Shown here: positions 6,997 to 14,991 of the stretch, piece by piece | Position numbering within the stretch: the stretch's first letter is position 1 | Layout: each line of letters starts with the position of its first letter | NCBI GenBank assembly: GCA_037444845.1 | Contig: JBBILQ010000040.1 | Span: forward strand, 1 to 24,188 | DNA: 24,188 bases | Reading direction: 5' to 3' | Source: JARYMI01 sp037444845 | GTDB taxonomy: Bacteria > Acidobacteriota > Aminicenantia > Aminicenantales > UBA8522 | Notes under the pieces: model-generated | What the model saw: only the letters and a program-made list of their open reading frames with translations | What the model was told of the DNA's origin: nothing | The model's database searches: none | Translations under genes and position numbers: made by a program

Positions 6997-9900
6997 GGTT
7001 GTTTTGCTTGCCGTGAAAGTTTTTGGGTTCTTTTCAGGAGGAATTCTTCTCTGGCTGAATAGAGCACCGGCACCGTAAAAAGAGTGATGAGCGCGATAGT
7101 CATCCCGCCGAAAGCAGGTATGGCCATGGGTATCATAATATCCGCGCCTCTTCCGCTCGAAGTCAGCACCGGCAGCAAGGCCAGGAGTGTGGTTGCTGTA
7201 GTCATCAGGCAAGGCCGGATTCTTTTCCGGCCAGCGTCCAACACTGCTTTTCTCGTTTCAGCCACGCTTTGAGGCTGGTATTTCCGGAAGCTCTGCATCA
7301 GGTAAGTTGAAATCACTACTCCGTCGTCAGTGGCGATGCCGAATAATGCGATGAACCCTACCCAAACAGCCACACTGAGGTTGAAGGTTTTCATGTTGAA
7401 AAGCTCCCTCATGTTGGTTCCGAAAAGGGAAAAATCCATGAACCAGCTCTGGCTGTAGAACCAGAGCATGATGAAACCTCCGGCAAAAGCGATGACGATG
7501 GCTGAAAAAATCATCATCGAGGTGGTGACTGAACGGAACTGGAAATACAGAATAAGAAAGATCGTGAACAGCACCAGAGGCATGACGATGGCCAAACGCT
7601 TTGAGGCTCTGACCTGATGCTCATAAGTACCCGAGAAGTGAAAACTTACTCCTGGAGGAACCTGTAGCTCACCGGAAGCAATTTTAGACTTGAGGAAGTG
7701 CTGGGCATCCTCGACCACTGTGACTTCCGCAAACCCGGCTTTTTTGTCCAGAACGACATAACCAACCAGAAAAGTGTTTTCACCACGAATCATCATCGGT
7801 CCCGAACGGTATTGAATTTCCGCTACCTCTTCGAGAGGAATATGGGCTCCTGTTGGCGCCGGGATGAGAATGCGTTTCATCATGTCCGGGTCATCCCGCC
7901 ATTCCCGGGCGTAGCGGCCGCGGATGTTAAAGCGCTCCCGGCCTTCCACGGTTGTGGTGAGTGTCATGCCGCCGAGGGCCAGTTCTACGTAGTGTTGGAC
8001 ATCACCCACGTTCAGACCGTGCCGGGCCATGGCTCGGCGGTCGAGGTTTATTTCAAGGTAAGGCTTGCCCAGGCTGCGGTCAGCATACACGGATTCTGGT
8101 TTTACAGAAGGAACTCCCTGGAGAAGTTGTTCCAGCTTCAGGCTGAACTCCTCGATTGTTCTCAAGTCAGGGCCGTAGACCTTTAATCCAATCGAAGCGC
8201 GCATGCCTGTCTGCAGCATGACCAGGCGTGTTTCAATCGGCTGCAGCTTTGGTGCTGAGGTAACTCCAGGAATGTTGCTGGTGGCTTTGACGATTTCGGC
8301 CCAGATATCATCAGGAGATTTGATATGTTCCCGCCATTGACGGTAAACCCTGCCCTTTTTGTCAGGAATCAGGTTGCCTTTTTCATCCCTGATGAATTCT
8401 CCGTTATTATTGACTTTGAATCGCACCGGGTAACCGTTCTCGTCTGTCTTGTATTCGCTTTTATAGAGGATGATATTCTCGAACATGGAGGTTGGAGCCG
8501 GGTCGATGGCACTTTCTGCCCGGCCTGCTTTGCCGACAACTGTTTCCACTTCCGGAATGGCCTGGACCTTTCGGTCGAGCTGCTTGAGATACTCCACGTT
8601 TGCTTCTATCCCTGAATGAGGCATCGAGGTGGGCATCAACAGAAAAGCTCCTTCATCCAGAGCCGGCATGAATTCTTTGCCCATTCCAGGGAAAGCATGC
8701 GCCAGCGCGCTCCAGAGGGAAGTGGTGCGGATGTTCCATCCAAGTCTGTCAAGACCTCTGGCGGCAAAAGCGAAAATTTTATCGAAACCAAGCCAGATAT
8801 TTACTCCTAACAATACGATTAATGCCGGAATAAGGAGGAACTTGACCTTGTTTTTCAGGCACCAGCCAAGAATACGGGGATAATAATGAATAAACGCCCT
8901 GAAGCTGCCCAGCACCAGTCCGATAATAAGCAGGATAAACAGAAAGTTAACAGCCTGACTGTTATCCACTCCGAGGGGCAACCATTCTGATGCCAGCAGC
9001 CAGGAAACGGCCAGAGCAACGATGATGATATTGATAGTTGTATGATGCTCTTGATGCCATTTTGCCCTGGCACGCAATCTCAAAGAAGCTAAAAGGTTAT
9101 TTGCGCCCAGCGCTATCATCACCAGGCCGGCCCAGGGCAGGAAGAATATCGATAGAAAACCGCAGGCCACAAGAAGCACATTCCAGAAGACAAGCTGCTT
9201 CTTTCTGCTAATCCGGAGCGAAAAGAGCCAGTGAGCGAAAGCTGGTATCATGAGAAGGGTGATGAGGAGGGCTGACAGGAGAGCAAAAGTTTTGGTAAAA
9301 GCCAGGGGCCTGAAAAGTTTCCCTTCAGCAGCCTGCAAGGTGAATACAGGCAGAAAACTGACGATGGTGGTGGAGACTGCTGTCAGGATAGCCGAAGAGA
9401 CTTCAGTTGAAGCATTGTAAACCGTGGTCAGCAAGGGCTGGTCCTGGGGAGCTTCCATCTGATGGCGGACAATGTTTTCGCTCAAGATGATCCCTAAATC
9501 AACCATCGTGCCGATGGCGATAGCGATTCCGGAAAGAGCCACAATATTGGCATCCACCCTCACGTATTTCATCATGATAAAGCACATCAGCACGGCCAGC
9601 GGCAGGAGGCCGGATATCAACAATGACGAGCGCAGGTGAAACACCATGACAATAATGACAATGATGGTGATGAGGATCTCCAGGCTGAGGGCTTCATAAA
9701 GAGTGCCCAGGGTCTCATAGATGAGTTGGGTGCGGTCGTAAAAAGGAACGATGGTGACCCTTGAAATCCGTCCATCCTCCAGGGTTCTCGAAGGAAGCCC
9801 GGAAGAGATTTCCTCTATTTTCATTTTGACGTTTTGAATAACCTTGAGAGGATTCTCTCCAAAACGTGCTACCACCACGCCCCCCACTGCTTCGGAACCT

Positions 9901-10793
9901 CCCTTGTCCAGGATACCGGTATGGGTCCTTGGCGAGGGGCCAATGTTGACTCGGGCGATATCCATGATGCGGATGGGGATGTTGTCATTTGCCTTGACCA
10001 CAGCCTGTTCAATGTCATCCAGAGACTTCACATAGCCCAATCCCCGCACATAATATCCAACCAGGTTAAATTCCACAGTATTGGCGCCCACATCCAGGTT
10101 GCTTTTCCGGAGCGCCTCCACCACCTCCATCATGCTCACGCTGTGCGCTTTCATTGCTGCTGGGTCGAGGTCAACCTGGTACTCCTTGACAAAGCCGCCG
10201 ACCGAGGCCACTTCAGAGACCCCTTCAGCAGATGCGAGGGCATAACGCACATAAAAATCCTGAATGGTCCGGAGTTCATATAAATCCCAGCCGCCAGCAG
10301 GGCCGCCGTTTTCATCACGGCCTTCAAGGGTATACCAGAAAATTTGTCCCAGGGCAGTGGCATCAGGGCCGAGCATAGGGGTGACACCCGGGGGCAATAA
10401 ATCAGAGGGGAGCGAGTTAAGTTTTTCCAGCACCCTCGACCGACTCCAGTAATATTCCACGCTTTCGTCAAAAATGATGTAGATGCTGGAGAATCCAAAC
10501 ATGGAAGTGCTGCGGATGCTTTTCACTCCAGACATCCCGATCAAGGAGGTGGTGAGGGGGTAGGTTATCTGGTCTTCTATGTCTTGGGGACTGCGTCCCA
10601 TCCACTCGGTGAACACAATCTGCTGGTTTTCGCCGATATCAGGAATGGCGTCAACCGGCACCGGGTCACGCGGAATAAGTGGTATATTCCAATTGAAGGG
10701 CGCTGTGGCGATGCCCCATCCTGTTAGAGACAGGAGCAGCAGGATGGCAACCAGCTTGTTTTCAAGAAAGAATTTTATGATCGAATTTAACAT
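6993..10793 (-). CDS. cusA: CusA-type heavy-metal efflux RND pump, enlarged
   Basis: This is the proton-driven inner-membrane pump of the HME-RND family, moving Cu(I)/Ag(I) to the channel. Seen: two RND halves, the TM4 motif AIAIGTMVD with D432, and methionines M720, M770 and M859. From my memory of E. coli CusA, these match its three-methionine site M573/M623/M672: the first spacing is exactly 50, and the second is 49 plus an insertion of about 40 residues. At 1266 aa it exceeds the usual ~1040-1050. An extra hydrophobic block of roughly 130 residues (about 8870-9210, some four membrane segments) precedes the second half. A polar insert at about 8330-8470 (VNNNGEFIRDEKGN) adds more. The start at 10793 gives the conserved MLNSIIKFFLENKL opening; AGGA lies only a few bases before it. 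The frame is open to 10832, but that would overlap the repressor gene. Confidence 0.92.
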   Translation of the reverse strand: MLNSIIKFFLENKLVAILLLLSLTGWGIATAPFNWNIPLIPRDPVPVDAIPDIGENQQIVFTEWMGRSPQDIEDQITYPLTTSLIGMSGVKSIRSTSMFGFSSIYIIFDESVEYYWSRSRVLEKLNSLPSDLLPPGVTPMLGPDATALGQIFWYTLEGRDENGGPAGGWDLYELRTIQDFYVRYALASAEGVSEVASVGGFVKEYQVDLDPAAMKAHSVSMMEVVEALRKSNLDVGANTVEFNLVGYYVRGLGYVKSLDDIEQAVVKANDNIPIRIMDIARVNIGPSPRTHTGILDKGGSEAVGGVVVARFGENPLKVIQNVKMKIEEISSGLPSRTLEDGRISRVTIVPFYDRTQLIYETLGTLYEALSLEILITIIVIIVMVFHLRSSLLISGLLPLAVLMCFIMMKYVRVDANIVALSGIAIAIGTMVDLGIILSENIVRHQMEAPQDQPLLTTVYNASTEVSSAILTAVSTTIVSFLPVFTLQAAEGKLFRPLAFTKTFALLSALLITLLMIPAFAHWLFSLRISRKKQLVFWNVLLVACGFLSIFFLPWAGLVMIALGANNLLASLRLRARAKWHQEHHTTINIIIVALAVSWLLASEWLPLGVDNSQAVNFLFILLIIGLVLGSFRAFIHYYPRILGWCLKNKVKFLLIPALIVLLGVNIWLGFDKIFAFAARGLDRLGWNIRTTSLWSALAHAFPGMGKEFMPALDEGAFLLMPTSMPHSGIEANVEYLKQLDRKVQAIPEVETVVGKAGRAESAIDPAPTSMFENIILYKSEYKTDENGYPVRFKVNNNGEFIRDEKGNLIPDKKGRVYRQWREHIKSPDDIWAEIVKATSNIPGVTSAPKLQPIETRLVMLQTGMRASIGLKVYGPDLRTIEEFSLKLEQLLQGVPSVKPESVYADRSLGKPYLEINLDRRAMARHGLNVGDVQHYVELALGGMTLTTTVEGRERFNIRGRYAREWRDDPDMMKRILIPAPTGAHIPLEEVAEIQYRSGPMMIRGENTFLVGYVVLDKKAGFAEVTVVEDAQHFLKSKIASGELQVPPGVSFHFSGTYEHQVRASKRLAIVMPLVLFTIFLILYFQFRSVTTSMMIFSAIVIAFAGGFIMLWFYSQSWFMDFSLFGTNMRELFNMKTFNLSVAVWVGFIALFGIATDDGVVISTYLMQSFRKYQPQSVAETRKAVLDAGRKRIRPCLMTTATTLLALLPVLTSSGRGADIMIPMAIPAFGGMTIALITLFTVPVLYSAREEFLLKRTQKLSRQAKQP

Positions 10794-10803
10794 CTTCCTC
10801 GCG

Positions 10804-11085
10804 TCATCGCCGAATAAGACGCAGCGCCTCAATAATTTCCTGGATTTTTTCTCGCCGGTCTTCAGCGCTGCCTGTGTCGAAGGATTCCTGGACGCAGCCC
10901 CTGAGGTGGCGTTCCAGGATTCTCTCTTCCACCCGCTGGAGGGCAGCCTTGGCGGAAGCGAGCTGGGTGAGGATATCCACGCAGTAGCGCCTCTCTTCGA
11001 TCATCCTCTGGATACCCCTGACCTGGCCCTCGATTTTTTTGAGTCGGCTTATTTCTTCGAGATGCGGCGTCCCGATTTTCTTCAT
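10804..11085 (-). CDS. csoR: CsoR-family copper-sensing repressor
   Basis: A small all-helical metal-sensing repressor of the CsoR/RcnR/FrmR family (93 aa). Seen: C35, H60 and C64, the Cys-His-Cys trio that binds Cu(I) across the dimer; in M. tuberculosis CsoR the same residues are 36, 61 and 65. The opening HLEEISRLKKIEGQVRGI is the family's DNA-binding first helix. It is the first gene of the efflux operon, 10 nt before the pump start. A strong GGAGG lies eight bases before the ATG. An operator-like palindrome sits in its leader, so it most likely represses its own operon and releases it on copper binding. Nickel or formaldehyde sensors of the same family are less likely, given the CusA-type pump beside it. 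Confidence 0.92.
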   Translation of the reverse strand: MKKIGTPHLEEISRLKKIEGQVRGIQRMIEERRYCVDILTQLASAKAALQRVEERILERHLRGCVQESFDTGSAEDRREKIQEIIEALRLIRR

Positions 11086-11160
11086 GGCTATAACCTCCGT
11101 CAGTCTATGGCGTCACCGGATCGGGGCTTGAGCAGTCCTATGAACACATTCCTTCAACCC

Positions 11161-11179
11161 TATACCCCCATAGGGTATA
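11161..11179. promoter_or_regulatory. CsoR-type operator palindrome
   Basis: TATACCC, five bases, GGGTATA: a perfect 7+7 inverted repeat with a C/G-rich centre. This is the form known for CsoR operators (AT-rich arms around G/C tracts). It lies between the promoter elements at 11190-11218 and the repressor start at 11085, about where transcription would begin, so bound repressor would block initiation. Binding itself is inferred. Confidence 0.8.
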
Positions 11180-11189
11180 AACATTTACT

Positions 11190-11218
11190 ATTATTATAGA
11201 AACAATAGGAATTGTCAA
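11190..11218 (-). promoter_or_regulatory. Promoter of the copper efflux operon
   Basis: On the minus strand a perfect -35 TTGACA occupies 11218-11213. Two -10 candidates follow: TATAAT at 11198-11193 (spacer 14, short) and AATAAT at 11195-11190 (spacer 17). The second has the better spacing and the first the better sequence. The operator begins about 10 bases further downstream, which fits repression of initiation. Confidence 0.6.
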
Positions 11219-11444
11219 GTATCTTATCGGAACCCCAGCGATTCCACAACTTCAGGCAAGAAACCTGAACGGATCGCCCCAGCTTCCATCGTGTTCAATT
11301 TTTCCAAAAGGGGCTTTGATTCCGTAAATTGAAGAATAAGGAAGGCCAGAGGAAAAAAGAATTGTCGATTTGAAGCCCGGAACGCACCTCAGGCTTTGGC
11401 TAAATCGGTTAGTTTGTGAATAAATGCTTGACATACCGTTCCCC
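11219..11444. other. Gap between copper promoter and repeat copy 2; no convincing gene
   Basis: Together with the operon leader and repeat copy 2, this belongs to a gene-free stretch from 11086 to 11551. A 64-codon minus-strand frame (11252-11446) opens at the edge of repeat block B and has no Shine-Dalgarno site. A second minus frame ending near 11232 reads MEAGAIRSGFLPEVVESLGF and also looks protein-like. Neither has a family I recognise, and both could be the tail of a decayed gene. I do not call either one. Confidence 0.3.
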
Positions 11445-11552
11445 ATTTTCCCTTTTCGAGCTGAGATTCTCAGCCTTCCATCTCGCGATCCCTCTGGCGG
11501 CGCCGCAACGATGGAAGCAAGCTGGAATTAGTGTATTACGTATGGCGTCCCC
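11445..11552 (-). repeat. Two-ended repeat, copy 2 (short form, 108 bp)
   Basis: Same edge blocks and same orientation as the copy at 3716-3945. Block A (11552-11522 on the minus strand) begins GGGGACGCCATACGTAAT; block B (11472-11445) begins TGAGAATCTCAGC. The interior is only 49 bp and unrelated to copy 1. It can fold: CTTCCAT at 11475-11481 pairs with ATGGAAG at 11511-11517 around a GC-rich loop containing GGCGGCGCC. Block B is centred on a palindrome (GCTGAGA-T-TCTCAGC here). Block A touches the stop codon of the M3 peptidase gene. An outer AATTAG...CTAATT pair (11526-11557) also frames block A. No coding capacity. Confidence 0.7.
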
Positions 11553-13687
11553 TAATTGAGGCCGCGGTTGCGGAGCAGGGGCTCAATCTTCGGGTCGGCG
11601 CCGCGGAAGCGCCGGTACTGGACCTCTATGTCTTCGGTGCCGAAAGGCTCCAACACGTTCTTGCGGAACGAAAGGGCTGTAGCCCGGTCGAAGATCCCTT
11701 TTTCCTTGAAGGCCTCATAGGCGTCCGAGTCTAACACTTCCGACCAGATGTAGGCGTAGTAGCCGGCCGCATAGCCGCCGCTGAAAATGTGGTTGAAGTA
11801 CGTGCTGCGGTACCGGGAAATGATCTCCGGGATGAGCCCGATGCCGTCGAGGACTTTCTTCTCATGAGCGTTCACGTCCACATCCGCCGTCTCCAGGAGC
11901 GTATGCCAGGCCATGTCTAAGATCGAGGCCGCCAGGTATTCGCCGGTGATGAACCCCTGGTTGAAGAGTTTGCTTTTCTCGATCTTGTCGACGAGCTCCT
12001 CCGGGATGACCTCGCCGGTCTTATAGTGCTTGGCGTATTCGGCCAGAAGCGCCGGCTCGAAGGCCCAGTGTTCCATGATCTGGGAGGGCAGCTCCACGGA
12101 ATCCCGGGCTATGGATCGGCTTCGGTAGCGGCTTTGAGAAAACAGCGTGGCCAGGGCGTGGCCGAATTCGTGGAAAAAGGTCGTCACCTCGTCGGCGCTC
12201 AGAAGGGAAGGGGTATCCGCCGTCGGGCGGGTGAAGTTGCAGACGATAGTGGCCACAGGCGGGACGCGTTTCCCCTTCTCGTAGTAGGACCGCCGGAAAC
12301 CGCCGGACCAGGCGCCTCCCCGCTTGCTTTCGCGGGGATGGAAATCCATGTAGAGGACGCCAACGTGGCTGCCGTCAGCCTCCTGCACTTCATAAACCTG
12401 GACCTCGGGATGGTAGATGGGCAGGCCGGGCTGCTCCACGAACTTCAGGCCGTAGAGCTTGTTGCACAGCGTGAAGATGCCGTGGCGCACGTTTTCCAGC
12501 CTGAAGTAAGGCCGCAGGGCGGAGTCGTCCAAAGCATACTTTTCCTGGCGCAGCTTCTCGGTGTAATACCACCAGTCCCATGGCTCAAGCTTGAACCCGC
12601 CGCCATCGCGGTCGATCAGGGCTTGGAGCGCCGCAGCCTCGGACTTGGCCTTGGTCAGAGTCGGCTCCCACAGCTTCTTCAGGAAGGCGTTCACCGTGTC
12701 AGGGTTCTTGGCCATGTTCTTTTCCAGGACAAAGTGGGCATGGGTTTCGTAGCCTAAGAGCTTGGCCCTCTCCTGGCGGAGGGCGATGATCTTCTTGACG
12801 TTCTCCTTGTTGTCGTTCTCGTTTCCGTTATCGCCCTTCATGGTGTAGGCCCGGAAAAGCTTTTCCCGAAGGTCCCGTTTCTCGGAGTATTGCAGGAAAG
12901 GAATGATGCTCGGAACCTGGATCGTAAAGAGCCATTTTCCGTCGAGCCCTTCCCTCTTGGCCGACTCGGCAGCCATGGCCACGACGGATGGAGGAAGCCC
13001 GGCCAGGTCGGCCTGGTTTTCTATCACCAGCTTGAAGGCGTTTGTCTCGGCCAGGACATTCTCCCCGAATTTGACAGTGAGGAGAGAGAGCTCCTGGTTG
13101 AGTTCCCTCAGCCGGGCTTTCTGTTTTTCGTCGAGCAGGGCGCCAGCTCGGACGAAGTCGCGGTAGGTGTTCTCGAGAAGATAGAGTTGCTCCCGGTCGA
13201 GTTTCAAGCCGTGGCGCTGGTCATAAACTGCTTTGACGCGCTGGAAAAGCTTCTCGTTGAGCGAGATGTTATCGCTGTGGGCGGCCAGCATGGGTGCTGT
13301 CTTCCGGGCCAGAGCCTGAAGCTCCTTGTTCGTGTGAGCGCTTTGCAGGGAGAAAAACACGGACGTCACTTCCTGGAGAAAAATGCCGGTGTGGTCGAGG
13401 GCGGCGATGGTGTTCTCGAATGTCGGAGGCTTGGGGTTGCTGACGATGGCCTCCACTTCCGCATCTTCGCGCTTGATTCCCTCCTCGATGGCGGGCAAAA
13501 AATGCTCGTTTGTGATGAGATGGAAAGGCGGAACATTGAAGGGGGTCTGGTAAGGCTTGAAGAAAGGATTGTCGGCCTGAGCCGGGGCTGGCTGTGTCTG
13601 CTCGACAGCTGCGGGGGCCGGAAAAAAGGAACCGCCGAGGGCAAAGATCAGGCAAAGGAGAAAAACCCGGGCTAAGATATTTTTCAT
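11552..13687 (-). CDS. dcp: Exported M3-family oligopeptidase / peptidyl-dipeptidase
   Basis: A zinc metallopeptidase that cuts short peptides (711 aa), close in layout to Dcp. Seen: signal peptide MKNILARVFLLCLIFALGG, so the enzyme should act in the periplasm; an N-terminal helical part; and the zinc site H506-E-F-G-H510 with the third ligand E532 in VELPSQ. The C-terminus (IEPLLRNRGLN) looks natural. The frame is open to 13759, but that would place 24 polar residues before the signal peptide; I take 13687, with GAGGAGG about 12 bases upstream. Divergent from the dehydrogenase operon. Its stop lies exactly at the edge of repeat copy 2. M3 members are often cytosolic, so the leader is a point to note; dipeptidyl versus oligopeptidase activity cannot be settled here. 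Confidence 0.9.
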   Translation of the reverse strand: MKNILARVFLLCLIFALGGSFFPAPAAVEQTQPAPAQADNPFFKPYQTPFNVPPFHLITNEHFLPAIEEGIKREDAEVEAIVSNPKPPTFENTIAALDHTGIFLQEVTSVFFSLQSAHTNKELQALARKTAPMLAAHSDNISLNEKLFQRVKAVYDQRHGLKLDREQLYLLENTYRDFVRAGALLDEKQKARLRELNQELSLLTVKFGENVLAETNAFKLVIENQADLAGLPPSVVAMAAESAKREGLDGKWLFTIQVPSIIPFLQYSEKRDLREKLFRAYTMKGDNGNENDNKENVKKIIALRQERAKLLGYETHAHFVLEKNMAKNPDTVNAFLKKLWEPTLTKAKSEAAALQALIDRDGGGFKLEPWDWWYYTEKLRQEKYALDDSALRPYFRLENVRHGIFTLCNKLYGLKFVEQPGLPIYHPEVQVYEVQEADGSHVGVLYMDFHPRESKRGGAWSGGFRRSYYEKGKRVPPVATIVCNFTRPTADTPSLLSADEVTTFFHEFGHALATLFSQSRYRSRSIARDSVELPSQIMEHWAFEPALLAEYAKHYKTGEVIPEELVDKIEKSKLFNQGFITGEYLAASILDMAWHTLLETADVDVNAHEKKVLDGIGLIPEIISRYRSTYFNHIFSGGYAAGYYAYIWSEVLDSDAYEAFKEKGIFDRATALSFRKNVLEPFGTEDIEVQYRRFRGADPKIEPLLRNRGLN

Positions 13688-13730
13688 GGCGCTGTCAAAC
13701 CTCCTCATTAAAATCAATTGTCGCATCATT

Positions 13731-13759
13731 ATTGTATCCAATTTAGACCAAAATCTCAT
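13731..13759 (-). promoter_or_regulatory. Possible promoter of the M3 peptidase gene
   Basis: On the minus strand ATGAGA (13759-13754) and TACAAT (13736-13731) stand 17 bases apart, matching the -35 and -10 consensus at four and five of six positions. The start codon lies about 44 bases beyond the -10. In the other direction, TATGAT at 13817-13822 is a weaker -10 candidate for the dehydrogenase operon, with a poor -35. Confidence 0.35.
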
Positions 13760-13860
13760 CCTGAATTTTCTCGATTTCCGGCCGGTCCTCCTTTTTCTTT
13801 TTTCTTTTCACGCAAATATGATAAATTATCTTTGCTTAAGGAAAGGAGTGAGAGATAAAA

Positions 13861-14976
13861 ATGGCGAAATTTAAGATTGCGGTTCTGCCAGGAGACGGAG
13901 TGGGTAAAGACGTCATGGATGCGGCCATGATCGTCCTCGAGAAACTCGCGGTCGAAGCGGAGTATGTTTACGGAGAAATCGGCTGGGAGTTCTGGTGCAA
14001 GGAAGGAAACGCCCTTCCTGACCGCACGATCAAGATGCTCCAGGAAACGGACGCCTGTCTTTTCGGCGCCATCACCTCGAAGCCGAAGGAGGAGGCGGCG
14101 GCCGAGCTCGACCTGGCGCTCCGCGGCCGGGGGCTTTCCTACTTCAGCCCGATCGTCCGGTTGCGCCAGGAGTTCGACCTCTACACCAACCTCAGGCCGT
14201 GCAAGGCTTATCCCGGCAACCCGCTCAATTATCGCGAAAACATCGACCTCGTCATCTTTAGAGAAAACACAGAAGGCATGTACGCCGGCGTGGAATTTTT
14301 CCCTCTTCCTCAGTCTGTCCGCGAGGCGCTGCTCGTCCATCCCAAGATGAAAGTTTTTAAAGACACGCCGCTCGACGAGATCGCCCTTTCCACCCGGATC
14401 ATGACCAAAAAGGGCTGTTCGCGGATTGTCCAGGCTGCCTTTGAGTATGCCCGCAAGCACGGCCGGCGCTCGGTGACCGTCGTCGAAAAGCCCAACGTGC
14501 TTCGAGAAACGGGCGGGCTGATGCTCGCTGTGGCCCGCAGCATCGCAAGGGAGTATCCCGAAATTGTTTTCAAGGAAGCCAACGTCGATTCCATGTGCAT
14601 GTGGCTGGTCAAGAATCCGCACGATTACGACGTCCTGGTCGCAGAAAACCTCTTCGGCGACATCATCTCCGACCTTGGCGCCCAGCTCGTCGGCGGACTG
14701 GGCTTTGCTTCGGCCGGGAATATCGGCGAGTCTTACGCTATCTTCGAGCCAATCCATGGATCGGCGCCCAAGTACGCCGGCCAGTACAAGGTCAACTCGA
14801 TGGCCATGTTGCTTGCCGTCAAGCTGATGCTGGATTGGCTGGGCGAAGCGGACAGGGCGAGATGTCTGGAAACAGCCATCGCCGGTGTCATAGAGAAGGG
14901 AAAGGTCAGGACATACGATATGGGCGGGACATCCTCGTCCCTTGACGTTGCCCGGGCAGTCGCCGAAAGGCTCTGA
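13861..14976 (+). CDS. Isocitrate/homoisocitrate/isopropylmalate dehydrogenase family protein
   Basis: A metal- and NAD(P)-dependent oxidative decarboxylase of 2-hydroxy acids (371 aa). Seen: substrate loop SPIVRLRQEFDLYTNLRP (S96 onwards); R134-ENTEGMYAG, the RENxE form of isocitrate and homoisocitrate rather than isopropylmalate enzymes; metal-binding GDIISDLGA; and I298-HGSAPKYAG. K304-Y305 is the pair that in E. coli Icd contacts the NADP phosphate, where NAD enzymes usually show Asp-Ile. The tail TYDMGG is instead like NAD-type relatives. Where isocitrate enzymes have an Asn in the substrate loop, this one has I98. The gene heads a run with both hydro-lyase subunits, so they probably share a pathway: TCA-like isocitrate formation and oxidation, or a homologue. 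AGGAG lies 12 bases before the ATG. Confidence 0.85.
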   Translation: MAKFKIAVLPGDGVGKDVMDAAMIVLEKLAVEAEYVYGEIGWEFWCKEGNALPDRTIKMLQETDACLFGAITSKPKEEAAAELDLALRGRGLSYFSPIVRLRQEFDLYTNLRPCKAYPGNPLNYRENIDLVIFRENTEGMYAGVEFFPLPQSVREALLVHPKMKVFKDTPLDEIALSTRIMTKKGCSRIVQAAFEYARKHGRRSVTVVEKPNVLRETGGLMLAVARSIAREYPEIVFKEANVDSMCMWLVKNPHDYDVLVAENLFGDIISDLGAQLVGGLGFASAGNIGESYAIFEPIHGSAPKYAGQYKVNSMAMLLAVKLMLDWLGEADRARCLETAIAGVIEKGKVRTYDMGGTSSSLDVARAVAERL

Positions 14977-14991
14977 GGGAGGGCTGGCATC

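Noticed and set aside
6997..7212. Upstream extension of the outer-membrane channel frame
   Set aside because: It lies inside the pump gene, precedes the signal peptide, and the ATGA overlap at 6993-6996 gives the natural start.
7698..8186. 162-codon plus-strand frame opposite the pump gene, and similar plus-strand frames at 9834-10283, 12026-12757 and 12890-13675
   Set aside because: All are antisense shadows of strongly supported genes, with no recognisable domains.
11252..11446. 64-codon minus-strand frame before the copper promoter
   Set aside because: No ribosome-binding site, it begins within the repeat edge, and another frame over the same bases looks equally protein-like; listed only as unresolved sequence.
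13688..13759. 24-residue N-terminal extension of the M3 peptidase
   Set aside because: It would bury the signal peptide and overlaps the likely promoter; the internal ATG at 13687 fits better.
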